A stretch of DNA of 64,000 bases from Tenacibaculum sp. 190130A14a (GTDB lineage Bacteria; Bacteroidota; Bacteroidia; Flavobacteriales; Flavobacteriaceae), in the NCBI RefSeq assembly GCF_964048965.1, contig NZ_OZ040189.1:2604001-2668000 (forward strand), written 5' to 3'. Each line of letters begins with the position of its first letter. Position 1 is the first letter of the stretch. Below the pieces are notes generated by a model that ran no database searches, was not told the DNA's origin, and saw only the letters and a list, made by a program, of their open reading frames with translations. A program made the position numbers and the translations under genes. Shown piece by piece: positions 18,349 to 26,887 of the stretch.

Positions 18349-18614
18349 TACATTTTCATTTTTTCTTGGTTCATTTTTAATACATTCAAATGCAATAAAT
18401 GCAAATGACGTCCAACCCCGAATAGTAAAATTCCGAGCCCTAAAAATCGTGTTGGCATCCCCATTTGTTTAATAAATTGTATTGGGTTTGTTGATAGATT
18501 ATTGAGAAAGTCCAATGTGAACGCAATACAAATGATAATTAACCCCAAAGCAATGATTCTATAACAGCTTTTTAGGTCTTTTAATTTGATGTTGATTTTA
18601 TCTATATTTTCCAT
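18348..18614 (-). CDS. Small two-helix membrane protein in the copper operon
   Basis: This 88-aa protein has two hydrophobic segments (about 19-38, [17 protein letters not shown]; and 54-70, [16 protein letters not shown]) and a C-terminal tail with His and Met ([20 protein letters not shown]) that could contact copper. It lies 13 bp after the multicopper oxidase gene and overlaps copA by one base. No named family is recognised; its place suggests an accessory role to CopA. Confidence 0.65.
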   Translation of the reverse strand: MENIDKINIKLKDLKSCYRIIALGLIIICIAFTLDFLNNLSTNPIQFIKQMGMPTRFLGLGILLFGVGRHLHLLHLNVLKMNQEKMKM

Positions 18615-18627
18615 AATTCTTTTTTAT

Positions 18628-20889
18628 TTAAAACCTAACTGTCAATCCGCCACCAGCTCCAAAACGATTGTCATAACTTGCTGATAATGAAAAATACTGT
18701 CCTAAAATATACTCTGCACCAACGCTCCAAATATATTCACGTTCCCAGTTTGTATCTGCTGGTAAGTCATTTTTCCAACCAAAATCGGCTTGCATTTGCC
18801 ACATTCCTTGTAACTCTACGCGATTAAATATTGGAATTGCAGTTGAAAACTGAATTTGAGGACGTAGCTGTGTGTCGATACCTAAATCGCTATCAATAAA
18901 GAAAGGTAATAACCAACGTACACCAGCTCGTCCAACAGTTGTGATTTCATCTAAAGAATCTTCAACTTCGTTTTCGGCTTCTATTCCGATGTATGCTCTA
19001 AAAAATGTTCCGAGATAGCGTTCATAATCGGCACCAATTTCTACATTTTTATTCCAACCGTATTGTGCATCGACATTAAATTGGTTGTAGGTGTTAGTTG
19101 CTACTAATTCTAATGAAGCCATATGACTTGCCACAGTAGTTTCTCCCCAAGTATAGATTTTTTGATCTGCTTTGGTAAGTTGTTTTAATGGATAGTTTGC
19201 CATTCGAGGATCGCGCGGATCACCATAACTAAAAATACGTGCCATACCAGCTTTGGCGTGATACAAGATATGACAATGGAAAAACCAATCTCCAGTTTCA
19301 TTAGCATCAAATTCGATAGTAACGCTTCCCATTGGCGGTACATTTACTGTGTGCTTTAATGGTGAATATTCACCATTGGCATTGACAACCCTAAAAAAAT
19401 GTCCATGTAAATGCATTGGATGATGCATCATTGTTTTGTTATTAAGGGTAATACGTGCTTTTTCACCTCGTTTTATTTTTATTTTATCAACTTCGGAAAG
19501 GACTTTGCCATTTAAACTCCACACATAACGCAACATATTTCCAGTAAGATTAAGTGTGATTTCATTGGTCGGCAACTCGGAATGAATGGTTGTTTTTACA
19601 GGTGATTTTAAATAATCATACGAAAACTCCTTGTTCATCTGCATATTCATTCCTTTCATTTTTGTGGAATCTGATTTCATCATATCCATTTTATGATGTT
19701 GATGCTTGTCATTCATCTTCATTTTTGGCATCGAATCTTTTTTATGCATAAGCATTTCTTCCATTTCCATCTCTTTTTTCATAGACATTTTTTCATCCAT
19801 TTTCATAGAACCTCCCATCTTCATATTACCCATTTGTTTAAGCATCTTTATGTAATCTACAGGGGGTAATACCTTAGCCTTTTCTATAGTACCGCTTCCT
19901 AATATTGCAGATGTGAATCCAGAACCATCTTGAGCAGTAGCTCTTACTTCTACGGCACCACTTTCGGGAATTGTTACGATATAATCATACGTTTCTGCAA
20001 TGGCGTGTAATACCTTGTCTCTATGAACAGGAACTACATCTACACCATCACTGGCAATAAGCATTTGTTTTCCGCCAATGGTAATCCAAAAATAGGTAGC
20101 AGCCGAAGAGTTAACCATTCTAATACGTACTTTATCACCCGCTTTGAATTGTGGATAAGTAGGTGCTGGTTTTCCATTAATAAGAAAAGCATCAAAAGCC
20201 ACATCGGAAATATCTACTCCTGGCATTCGCTTGCTCCATAACTTTAATTGAGCGCCAAGCGCATTGTTAGCAATGGCATTGGCTAAAGAAACATTAGTCT
20301 TACGTTTAATAGCATACCACTCATTATTTCGTTTTAGGTTTTTAAGTACGCTATATGGCTTTTCGTCTGTCCAGTCAGACAATACCAAGGTCAGGTCATA
20401 ATCGTAATCGAGTTTTTGTTTTTTTGGCTTTATCATAATAGCACCATATACTCCTCGCTGTTCTTGTAAACCTGTATGTGAATGATACCAATACGTTCCT
20501 GAATGTGTAAGTGGAAATTCGAATTTGTGGGTTTTCCCTGGAAGAATAGGTGGCGAATTGAGATAGGGCACACCATCTTGAAAATTAGGTAAAATCAATC
20601 CGTGCCAATGCACAGAGGTTTCGACCTTCATGTTGTTAGTAACGTAGATAACAGCGTTTTGCCCTTCGGTAAAAGTCAAGGTTGGTGCTGGAATGGAATT
20701 GTTTACTGCCATTGCTTCAACTTCTTTCCCTGTGAAGTTTACCATTTTTTCATCTATGGTAATGCGATAAGTAACCGTGTTTCCTGAAATTTCAGGTATT
20801 ATTTTTTCTTGTGCTATTATATTAATTACAAAAAGAAATGCGATTAAATTTAAAACTACTGATTTCATATTTTGAATATTTTGTTTCAC
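18628..20889 (-). CDS. Multicopper oxidase (PcoA/CopA type) fused to a PcoB-like outer-membrane barrel
   Basis: Residues 1-26 are a signal peptide; M8 (20868) is an alternative start. Three cupredoxin domains (about 28-590) carry all four copper-binding blocks: HWHG (about 96), HSHTG (about 137), HPMHLHGHFF (about 490) and HCHILYHAKAGMARI (about 537). A Met-rich insertion (about 365-425, repeated MKM/KMDMM) is typical of PcoA-type enzymes and binds Cu(I). The final 150 residues (from about WGETTVASH) resemble the PcoB/CopB barrel, with alternating amphipathic strands, and end in a C-terminal Phe as outer-membrane proteins do. The oxidase would convert periplasmic Cu(I) to less toxic Cu(II). 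The fusion puts it at the outer membrane. Confidence 0.9.
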   Translation of the reverse strand: MKQNIQNMKSVVLNLIAFLFVINIIAQEKIIPEISGNTVTYRITIDEKMVNFTGKEVEAMAVNNSIPAPTLTFTEGQNAVIYVTNNMKVETSVHWHGLILPNFQDGVPYLNSPPILPGKTHKFEFPLTHSGTYWYHSHTGLQEQRGVYGAIMIKPKKQKLDYDYDLTLVLSDWTDEKPYSVLKNLKRNNEWYAIKRKTNVSLANAIANNALGAQLKLWSKRMPGVDISDVAFDAFLINGKPAPTYPQFKAGDKVRIRMVNSSAATYFWITIGGKQMLIASDGVDVVPVHRDKVLHAIAETYDYIVTIPESGAVEVRATAQDGSGFTSAILGSGTIEKAKVLPPVDYIKMLKQMGNMKMGGSMKMDEKMSMKKEMEMEEMLMHKKDSMPKMKMNDKHQHHKMDMMKSDSTKMKGMNMQMNKEFSYDYLKSPVKTTIHSELPTNEITLNLTGNMLRYVWSLNGKVLSEVDKIKIKRGEKARITLNNKTMMHHPMHLHGHFFRVVNANGEYSPLKHTVNVPPMGSVTIEFDANETGDWFFHCHILYHAKAGMARIFSYGDPRDPRMANYPLKQLTKADQKIYTWGETTVASHMASLELVATNTYNQFNVDAQYGWNKNVEIGADYERYLGTFFRAYIGIEAENEVEDSLDEITTVGRAGVRWLLPFFIDSDLGIDTQLRPQIQFSTAIPIFNRVELQGMWQMQADFGWKNDLPADTNWEREYIWSVGAEYILGQYFSLSASYDNRFGAGGGLTVRF

Positions 20890-21144
20890 GAATTTCTTAT
20901 AAAACAGAACCCTTATCGTGTATAATTATGGTTAATTTGTATCAATTGTACTTCGTTATATTTTTTTAAAGACTAAGGTTATTTTTATTATTTCGATTCT
21001 TTTTCTATTCGTTTCTTTATATAGTTTATAAGACTAAATAATATACGCAAAAGGAACTTGTATGAAAAAAAAACAACTAAACTTATTATTACCGTTTTCA
21101 TAATAACATCTTCATTAAATCAATCTGAAAAAGAATGAAAACAG

Positions 21145-21723
21145 TTATAAACCATTGTCATTATTAAGTTTATCAAGTGTATTTCTTTTACCAAAAGCTT
21201 TAAATTGCGTAGGGGTTAGCCCTGTAACTTGTTTAAATTGTCTTGATAAATGTTGAGGACTGCTATAATTTAAATCGTAGGATATTTGCGATAGATTTAG
21301 CTCACCATATTTTAGCAACTCCTTAACCTTTTCTATTTTTAGATGAATAATATATTTTTCAATAGTTGTCCTTTCAGTTTCAGAAAACAGTTTGCTAAGA
21401 TTAGTATAATCCATACCAATGGCATCTGTTAATATTGTAGAAATGTTTTGTGTTACTTTAGTATTACTATGATGAATTTGTTCTATAAGAATTGATTTTA
21501 TTTTATTTATAAGTTGCCTATCCTTATTTTTTAAGAGCTCAAACCCTTCTTTTTTAAGTATTTGTTTTATTTGATGTAGAGTAGTTTCGTCTACTGTTTC
21601 TTTAAAATGAATACTCCCCAAATTAACCTCATCAAAATTTATCTGGTTTTTAGTTAACTCATCAGTAATAACTTTAATACAGCGAGGACACACCATATTT
21701 TTTATGTAAAGAATAGTATTCAT
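21145..21723 (-). CDS. AraC-family regulator with N-terminal HMA-like metal domain
   Basis: The 192-aa protein joins an HMA-like fold (residues 1-70, motif NMVCPRC with Cys12 and Cys15) to an AraC-type double helix-turn-helix domain (about 90-185, with LSQISYDLNYSSPQHLSRQF and TPTQFK). The HMA part would sense Cu(I)/Ag(I) by receiving it from a chaperone, and the AraC part would activate the copper genes. It lies last in the cus gene run, 74 bp after the HMA lipoprotein and upstream of the multicopper oxidase. Such HMA-AraC proteins recur in Bacteroidota copper islands. It takes the place of CueR/CusR regulators, which are absent here. Confidence 0.88.
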   Translation of the reverse strand: MNTILYIKNMVCPRCIKVITDELTKNQINFDEVNLGSIHFKETVDETTLHQIKQILKKEGFELLKNKDRQLINKIKSILIEQIHHSNTKVTQNISTILTDAIGMDYTNLSKLFSETERTTIEKYIIHLKIEKVKELLKYGELNLSQISYDLNYSSPQHLSRQFKQVTGLTPTQFKAFGKRNTLDKLNNDNGL

Positions 21724-21797
21724 TATTTTTGTTGTTTTAGATATCTAATTGATTGCTTCCGAAAATATATTTTAATGTTTTCGGAAGCTATGTTTTC

Positions 21798-22241
21798 TTA
21801 ATGATCGTGATTAGAATGGTCATCAGAACTGTTCTCTCCAGATTGATTCATTTGCATACTATGATCATATTTGCAACATCCTGGTAAGCCGTTATATGCT
21901 TCTTCATTCCCTGCTACTTTTTCAGTATCATAACCAGATGCGGCAATAGCATTATGAATTGCCATGACGTTAGTCTTTGATTCATCAAAAGACACATCAA
22001 TTTTCTTTTTGTTTCTATCCCAAACTGCACTAGTAACACCAGCTACTCCATTAGCAGCTTTTTCTATGGTGTTTTTACACATACCACAATTTCCTCTAAC
22101 TCCAAAACTAGTATTGGTCATTGCAATAGTTTTAACGGCTTCTATTTTAGGCGAATCCTTAGTTTCTTTTTTTGCTTCGTTTTTACAGCTAGTAAATAGT
22201 ACTGAAACTACTACTGCTACACTTAAAATTACTTTTTTCAT
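21798..22241 (-). CDS. HMA-domain lipoprotein, periplasmic copper chaperone
   Basis: The 147-aa protein has a lipoprotein signal (VLFTSC, Cys19), an HMA domain with GNCGMC (Cys52, Cys55) and the family stretch GVAGVTSAVWDRNKKKIDV, then a C-terminal GCCKYDHSMQMNQ plus a His/Asp tail (SDDHSNHDH). All are Cu(I)/Cu(II) ligands. It probably collects periplasmic copper and hands it to CusB (upstream gene, 20 bp away). Mature location is the inner or outer membrane facing the periplasm. Confidence 0.88.
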   Translation of the reverse strand: MKKVILSVAVVVSVLFTSCKNEAKKETKDSPKIEAVKTIAMTNTSFGVRGNCGMCKNTIEKAANGVAGVTSAVWDRNKKKIDVSFDESKTNVMAIHNAIAASGYDTEKVAGNEEAYNGLPGCCKYDHSMQMNQSGENSSDDHSNHDH

Positions 22242-22261
22242 TATCTTTATTTTATTAATTA

Positions 22262-23992
22262 TTATTCTATTGTTTCTTTAACTTCTCCACACCTTAACAT
22301 CGCATCTCCGAAATAGGGGTTTAATACTTTTTCCTCAAGACTTAACCAGTAAGCTCCTTTGTTGTTATTTGCCATAGGGCAGAATTGATGATATATTTTT
22401 TGATTAACACCAAATAATTGCACTGCCTTTGTAAGATGTGTCGATAAATGCTTAAAATGATCTCTTTGTTTTTTAATATCTGAAATACTTGAAATGGATT
22501 TCGCAGCAGATTTAATTTCTTTCTCCAACGGCATCCAATGACTGTGTGCGCTCTCGTCTTTCAACAATTTCATATCTACTTTGTTTAAACTAGATTGAAG
22601 TGTTGTTGCTGATATACTTGAAATATTAGCATCATCTTTTACCAAAGCATCTTTTAATTGAATATAATTCTCGAAAACACTTTTTAGTTGGTTTTGAAAT
22701 TTGGCAGATACTTCTATTCTTTCAACAGCTTCATTCATACTATGTCCTGCGTGTTCGTCCATTGTATTTTGATTGTTCATCATCGATTTTTTACCTTGTA
22801 ATTGTGCCGCGGCATCAATAGTAAATGTACCGTTGGTAACAATTTCATCTCCTTTTTTCAAGCCTTTTATCACTTCATAATTTTCTCCAATCTCATTGCC
22901 TAATTTTACTTCACGCATTTCAAATACAGGTTGGTCAGAACTTGTTTTCACATATACTACTGAACGTTCACCAGTCCATAAAACAGCGGAAGTAGGAACC
23001 GATAGTAATTCTTTCTTATCATGATTTATAACTTCAATTCTCCCTTCAACAAACATTCCTGGTTTAAAAGTATCTTTTGAATTTTTTAAAACAACTCTTA
23101 GACTTACCGTTCTGGTTTTGGTATTTAAAACAGGATCTATAAAATCTACTTTGGCTTTAAACTTCTTATTTGGATAAGCATTCGTCGTTATGGTAATTTC
23201 CTGTCCTTTATTGAATAAATCGATTTGATTTTCATATACATCAAAATTTGCCCAAACAGTATTTAAGTTAGCTATTTTAAGTAAAGGTTGTCCTTGTTTT
23301 ATAGCAGCTCCTTCTTCAACCAACTTTTCTGAAACTGTACCTGAAACTGTTGCATATACTGGAAAATTCTCTTTTACCTTTCCTAAATTTTCAATTTGAT
23401 TGATTTGCTTTTCTGAAAGTTTCCAGAGTTTTAATTTTCTACGTACAGCTTGGTATAACGCAGGTTGTGATTCTTTTAGAGACGCTGCGGTAATTAACTC
23501 TTGTTGTGCTGCAAATAATTCAGGAGAATAAATGGTAGCTAGCAACTGTCCTTTACGTACCTCTTCACCTACATAATTAACATTTAATCGTTCAATTCTT
23601 CCTGAAAAATAACTGACCTGCACAGCATTCGCTTCTTCATTTTCTACAATCTTTCCTGACAACTTTATGGTATTTCCTTCTGTCTCACTATCTCCTACAA
23701 CAGAGGTTTGTACGTTTGCCAAAGCCATAGCATTTTTTGACAATTTAAATTCATCTGGACGTAATCCATCTGCTCCAGCTTCAGCAGGAATCAAATCCAT
23801 ACCACATATAGGGCAATCACCAGGTTCTGGTTGCATAATTTGCGGATGCATAGAACAAGTCCATTGCTGATTTGCAGCCGTAGTTTCATCATGATTATGA
23901 GTTGTTTTACCTTCAGATGAACCACCAAAAAGTAACCAGCCAAATAGCAAACCAGCTAATAATATTCCTAAATAGATTATGTATTTTTTCAT
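22262..23992 (-). CDS. cusB: CusB-like periplasmic adaptor with heavy-metal-binding and DUF3347 domains
   Basis: The 576-aa adaptor of the Cus copper pump has an N-terminal membrane anchor (residues 4-20), then a heavy-metal-binding domain (CSMHPQIM and [12 protein letters not shown], about 47-70), the membrane-fusion core (about 85-400, with VRKGQLLATIYSPEL and GEEVRKG) and a Met/His linker (NNQNTMDEHAGHSM). The last 140 residues are a DUF3347 domain with HQFCPM, NPYFG and LRCGE, whose Cys and Met residues probably bind copper. It would pass copper to CusA. It sits between the PepSY gene and the HMA lipoprotein in the same run as cusA and cusC. Confidence 0.93.
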   Translation of the reverse strand: MKKYIIYLGILLAGLLFGWLLFGGSSEGKTTHNHDETTAANQQWTCSMHPQIMQPEPGDCPICGMDLIPAEAGADGLRPDEFKLSKNAMALANVQTSVVGDSETEGNTIKLSGKIVENEEANAVQVSYFSGRIERLNVNYVGEEVRKGQLLATIYSPELFAAQQELITAASLKESQPALYQAVRRKLKLWKLSEKQINQIENLGKVKENFPVYATVSGTVSEKLVEEGAAIKQGQPLLKIANLNTVWANFDVYENQIDLFNKGQEITITTNAYPNKKFKAKVDFIDPVLNTKTRTVSLRVVLKNSKDTFKPGMFVEGRIEVINHDKKELLSVPTSAVLWTGERSVVYVKTSSDQPVFEMREVKLGNEIGENYEVIKGLKKGDEIVTNGTFTIDAAAQLQGKKSMMNNQNTMDEHAGHSMNEAVERIEVSAKFQNQLKSVFENYIQLKDALVKDDANISSISATTLQSSLNKVDMKLLKDESAHSHWMPLEKEIKSAAKSISSISDIKKQRDHFKHLSTHLTKAVQLFGVNQKIYHQFCPMANNNKGAYWLSLEEKVLNPYFGDAMLRCGEVKETIE

Positions 23993-23994
23993 CT

Positions 23995-24705
23995 TTATTT
24001 TTTTATTCGTTTTAATAATTTTCTAACTGATGGTGAAGATGTATACCACAATAAAAATCCACTTAATACGGTTATTAATCCTAAAAGTGAAAAGGCTCTT
24101 AATACGAGTGTATTGAAGTTGTCTCTACCTTCATAATCCATTGTGTGTGTCATCCATAAAAAATCGAACCATCTCCAACTTCGATGTCTTACGGTTTGAA
24201 ACTTTCCATCCTTAACAGATACATATGCTTTTAGCGCTTCATCGGTATCATAAGAAATTACATAAGCAGGTAATAATCGCTCTCTATATTCGTGGTGTTT
24301 TCCTGTTTCTTTAATCTTTTCAATCGAAGCTACTTTTAAGCCACCTTTCATGTAGTTTTTAGCTATGTACAAAGCTTCTTCTTCAGAAATATTTTCTTTT
24401 AGACTACCATCCAAAGCATTGTATAATTGTTTCTTGTTTATCCAATAAAATGGAAGACCATTAATATCTCTTAAAGCAATGGTATTAATTCCTCCAGAAA
24501 TTTTTAATTCAGAAGGGCTCACGAGATTATTAAATGTTTTAGGCTGATACTCTGAATTCTTGAATTGGTCACCGTGAATATCGTCTATATTTGTCCAACT
24601 AAAATAAAGCCCACTGATTGTCCAAAATAGAAACTGAACACCTATAAAAATACCCAAATAACGATGAGTTTTTCTAATTTTTTGTGCTGTGTGTCTGTTA
24701 ACCAT
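23995..24705 (-). CDS. PepSY-domain membrane protein
   Basis: The 236-aa protein has an N-terminal membrane helix (about 15-37, YLGIFIGVQFLFWTISGLYF), a periplasmic PepSY-like part (about 85-170) and a C-terminal helix (about 205-225, TLVLRAFSLLGLITVLSGFL). The pattern THRYLGIFIG is that of PepSY-associated TM proteins, some of which act in metal uptake or reduction. It lies 2 bp before cusB and 3 bp after the DUF2911 gene. Its job in copper handling is inferred from context only; electron transfer to metal is one idea. Confidence 0.8.
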   Translation of the reverse strand: MVNRHTAQKIRKTHRYLGIFIGVQFLFWTISGLYFSWTNIDDIHGDQFKNSEYQPKTFNNLVSPSELKISGGINTIALRDINGLPFYWINKKQLYNALDGSLKENISEEEALYIAKNYMKGGLKVASIEKIKETGKHHEYRERLLPAYVISYDTDEALKAYVSVKDGKFQTVRHRSWRWFDFLWMTHTMDYEGRDNFNTLVLRAFSLLGLITVLSGFLLWYTSSPSVRKLLKRIKK

Positions 24706-24708
24706 TTT

Positions 24709-25305
24709 TTATTCTTTTACCTTAAAATCAAAACTTACAGTTACTTTTTCCCAGGCTAGAGAAATACTACCTTCATCATTACTAATCTTGCTAACTTTGT
24801 ACTCTAAATGTTCTTTTATGTTATCAGAAATAGCGGGTTTAACCTTAAAGCGTAGTATATCATCCTTCTCATCATAATCATCTTTTCCATGTTGGTTCCA
24901 ATTAGAATTAAAAATGATTGTCCACTCATCTTTCGATGGGATTGTAAAAAAACCATATTTCCCTTTAGGTAGTTCTTGTCCTTGAATAATTAAACCCTTA
25001 TTGGTTTCTATCCATGTTGCCATATGGGCTCCTGCTTGCCATACTTTATCATAGGCTAATAAACCTCCAAAAATTATTCTATCTCTTACACCAGGTGATG
25101 AATAATCGATATGAATATGGGCATCACCAATCATTGCCATAGTAGAAGTATGAGGACTTAATACTTTTTTTGAAGGCTTTGATGAAGTTTCTGTTTTTGG
25201 TTGCTCTAAAGTTTCTTTGGTTTTTTTAGTCTCTTTTGCTTCTTGTTTACAAGACACAAAAAGAAACGTGCATAATAATAGGATAAAAAGAATACGTAGT
25301 CTCAT
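24709..25305 (-). CDS. DUF2911 lipoprotein
   Basis: The 198-aa protein has a lipobox (FLFVSC, Cys20), a Lys/Thr/Glu-rich linker, and a DUF2911 domain (about 50-198) with the typical AHIHIDYSSPGVRDR and WTIIFNSNWNQHG stretches. DUF2911 proteins are common in Bacteroidota, are predicted to be beta-sandwich periplasmic lipoproteins, and have no defined function. The His and Asp of the IHIDYS stretch could bind metal. It is close-packed between the DUF4440-like and PepSY genes, so it is part of the copper operon. Confidence 0.85.
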   Translation of the reverse strand: MRLRILFILLLCTFLFVSCKQEAKETKKTKETLEQPKTETSSKPSKKVLSPHTSTMAMIGDAHIHIDYSSPGVRDRIIFGGLLAYDKVWQAGAHMATWIETNKGLIIQGQELPKGKYGFFTIPSKDEWTIIFNSNWNQHGKDDYDEKDDILRFKVKPAISDNIKEHLEYKVSKISNDEGSISLAWEKVTVSFDFKVKE

Positions 25306-25311
25306 ATGATT

Positions 25312-25794
25312 TTATTTTTTATTTCTTGAAGAAGAATGTGTTTTGATGATTTTCCATTTGCCATCCATTTTCTTTAGAATGGAAGTTGCTACACCTTTTT
25401 TCTTAATAGTTCGAGAATTGCCCTTATCATTTGGATTTAAGGCTATAGTATAGATGTATGTTTCTGTAGTAAATGCATAGGGTGCATCTACTTTCACATC
25501 AATTTCATAATCTGAAAAAGTAAAGCTTTTAAAATGCCCTAATTCTGGACCTAGATGATGCTTTATATAATGTGCATAAGAACCTTCTACACCGCCTGAC
25601 TCAAACACTTCAGAATCTTCAGAAAACAACTCAAACGTACCTTTTGTTGTTAAGTTTTGTAAAGCGTTTTTGTATGACTTCATTACTTCGATAACCTCTT
25701 GTTTATCTGTCATATTCTTACTGTTCTGCGCATTAGTAAAATTGACACTTGTTAGCAGAATAGTTACTAGTGTAATTAATTTAAGTATTTTCAT
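25312..25794 (-). CDS. Secreted SnoaL/DUF4440-like protein
   Basis: The 160-aa protein has a signal peptide (residues 1-22, ending in TNAQ) and an NTF2-like fold typical of DUF4440/SnoaL-like proteins: an initial helix (EVIEVMKSYKNALQNL), then FELFSEDSEVFESGGVEGSY, with the strand WKIIKTHSSSRNKK at the end. Function is unknown; the fold often binds small molecules in a cavity. It is packed between the haem-binding and DUF2911 genes in the copper run, 6-10 bp from each. Confidence 0.75.
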   Translation of the reverse strand: MKILKLITLVTILLTSVNFTNAQNSKNMTDKQEVIEVMKSYKNALQNLTTKGTFELFSEDSEVFESGGVEGSYAHYIKHHLGPELGHFKSFTFSDYEIDVKVDAPYAFTTETYIYTIALNPNDKGNSRTIKKKGVATSILKKMDGKWKIIKTHSSSRNKK

Positions 25795-25804
25795 AATAAT
25801 AGTT

Positions 25805-26260
25805 TTATTCTAATTTTTTTCTTAGTTCTTTCATATAATCAAGAACCAAGGTCTTTTCAGATTTTGATAATTCAGCTTCCTTATGAATCAAAGTGTAAGA
25901 ATCTAGAGGCATTTTATCACTTTCAATCTGTTTAATAATAGACCTTAGTTTACTTACTTTTCTTCGATTTGAAAGAGAACCCCACTCATTAAAATTTAAC
26001 TCTGCTTTTCCCTCTTCAACATGATCTTCTATAAACCACGCTATTGGTTGAATTTTATTGTACCAAGGATATTTTGTGTTGTTACTGTGACAATCATAGC
26101 ATGAGACTTGTAATATTGTTCCAATTTCTTTTGGTGTATTATTTAATATTAAAAAGTCATTTTTGGGTACAATACTACTTTGGTTTAGTTTTGTGGGTAC
26201 AAATTGTATACCCACAAAACATACCAACAGAATAAGTGCTATGATTTTTACAACTCTCAT
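25805..26260 (-). CDS. Haem-binding domain protein (CxxCH cytochrome-like)
   Basis: The 151-aa protein has an N-terminal anchor or signal (residues 4-20) and the haem-binding motif CYDCH at 54-58, followed by SNNTKYPWYNKIQPIAWF and WIEDHVEEGK-like sequence (WFIEDHVEEGKAELNF) that typify the Haem_bd family in Bacteroidota. It would carry one c-type haem in the periplasm. Its start codon directly abuts the stop of the DUF3347 gene. In copper islands it may take part in redox cycling of copper; this is inferred from location only. Confidence 0.85.
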   Translation of the reverse strand: MRVVKIIALILLVCFVGIQFVPTKLNQSSIVPKNDFLILNNTPKEIGTILQVSCYDCHSNNTKYPWYNKIQPIAWFIEDHVEEGKAELNFNEWGSLSNRRKVSKLRSIIKQIESDKMPLDSYTLIHKEAELSKSEKTLVLDYMKELRKKLE

Positions 26261-26857
26261 TTAGTTAATTTCTTTTTGCACCTTTCCGCAGGTTAACATT
26301 TTATTACCATAGTAAGGGTTTTTTACATTTTTTTCCATACTTAACCATGCACCACCTCCATCATACATAGGACAAAACTGCTGATATAAAGTATTCTCTG
26401 TTCCTGTTATGGCAACCATATCTATAATATCCTTACTCAATACTTTAAAGTGCTCACGTTGATGCCCAATTTCACTTCTGCTAATATGTTCAGCATGTTC
26501 GGTAGCATCAGCGATAATATCTTTTAATTCCTTCTGCTGTTCTGCACTATAGTTGTTCACTTTAAATGCTTTTAATGTGTTTTCTAATGTTTTACCAGCT
26601 TTGGCTGCCGCAGATTCATTTGTTGCTACTAAAGCATCTTTAAGAGCCATATAAGCAGTTAATACTTTTTGAGCATCAGTTGAGTTTTGAGCATCAGAAA
26701 CTGTCTTATCAGTAGAAGCATTCATTTCATCATGATTCATCTCAGAATGTTCTGTATTAGTAGCAGTATTTTCTTTTATACCATTCTTACATGACATGGC
26801 TGTTAAACTTAAAGATGTCATTAATGTAATTGCTAAGATTAATTTTACTTTTTTCAT
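26261..26857 (-). CDS. DUF3347 lipoprotein, predicted copper-binding
   Basis: The 198-aa protein has a lipobox (TAMSC, Cys23), a Met/His-containing linker (EHSEMNHDEMNAS) and a DUF3347 domain (about 60-198) with QQFCPMYDGG, WLSMEK, NPYYG and LTCGK. The same domain forms the C-terminus of CusB in this cluster, with the same Cys-Met...Cys order, so the two are paralogues. It probably binds Cu(I) in the periplasm and may dock with the Cus pump. It follows cusC by 30 bp. Confidence 0.88.
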   Translation of the reverse strand: MKKVKLILAITLMTSLSLTAMSCKNGIKENTATNTEHSEMNHDEMNASTDKTVSDAQNSTDAQKVLTAYMALKDALVATNESAAAKAGKTLENTLKAFKVNNYSAEQQKELKDIIADATEHAEHISRSEIGHQREHFKVLSKDIIDMVAITGTENTLYQQFCPMYDGGGAWLSMEKNVKNPYYGNKMLTCGKVQKEIN

Positions 26858-26887
26858 TGTTGTTTGATTTAAAAATTATGTTTGTCT

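Noticed and set aside
21000..21144. Regulatory site between the AraC gene and the MCO gene
   Set aside because: The gap is AT-rich with no convincing inverted repeat or TANNTTTG element.
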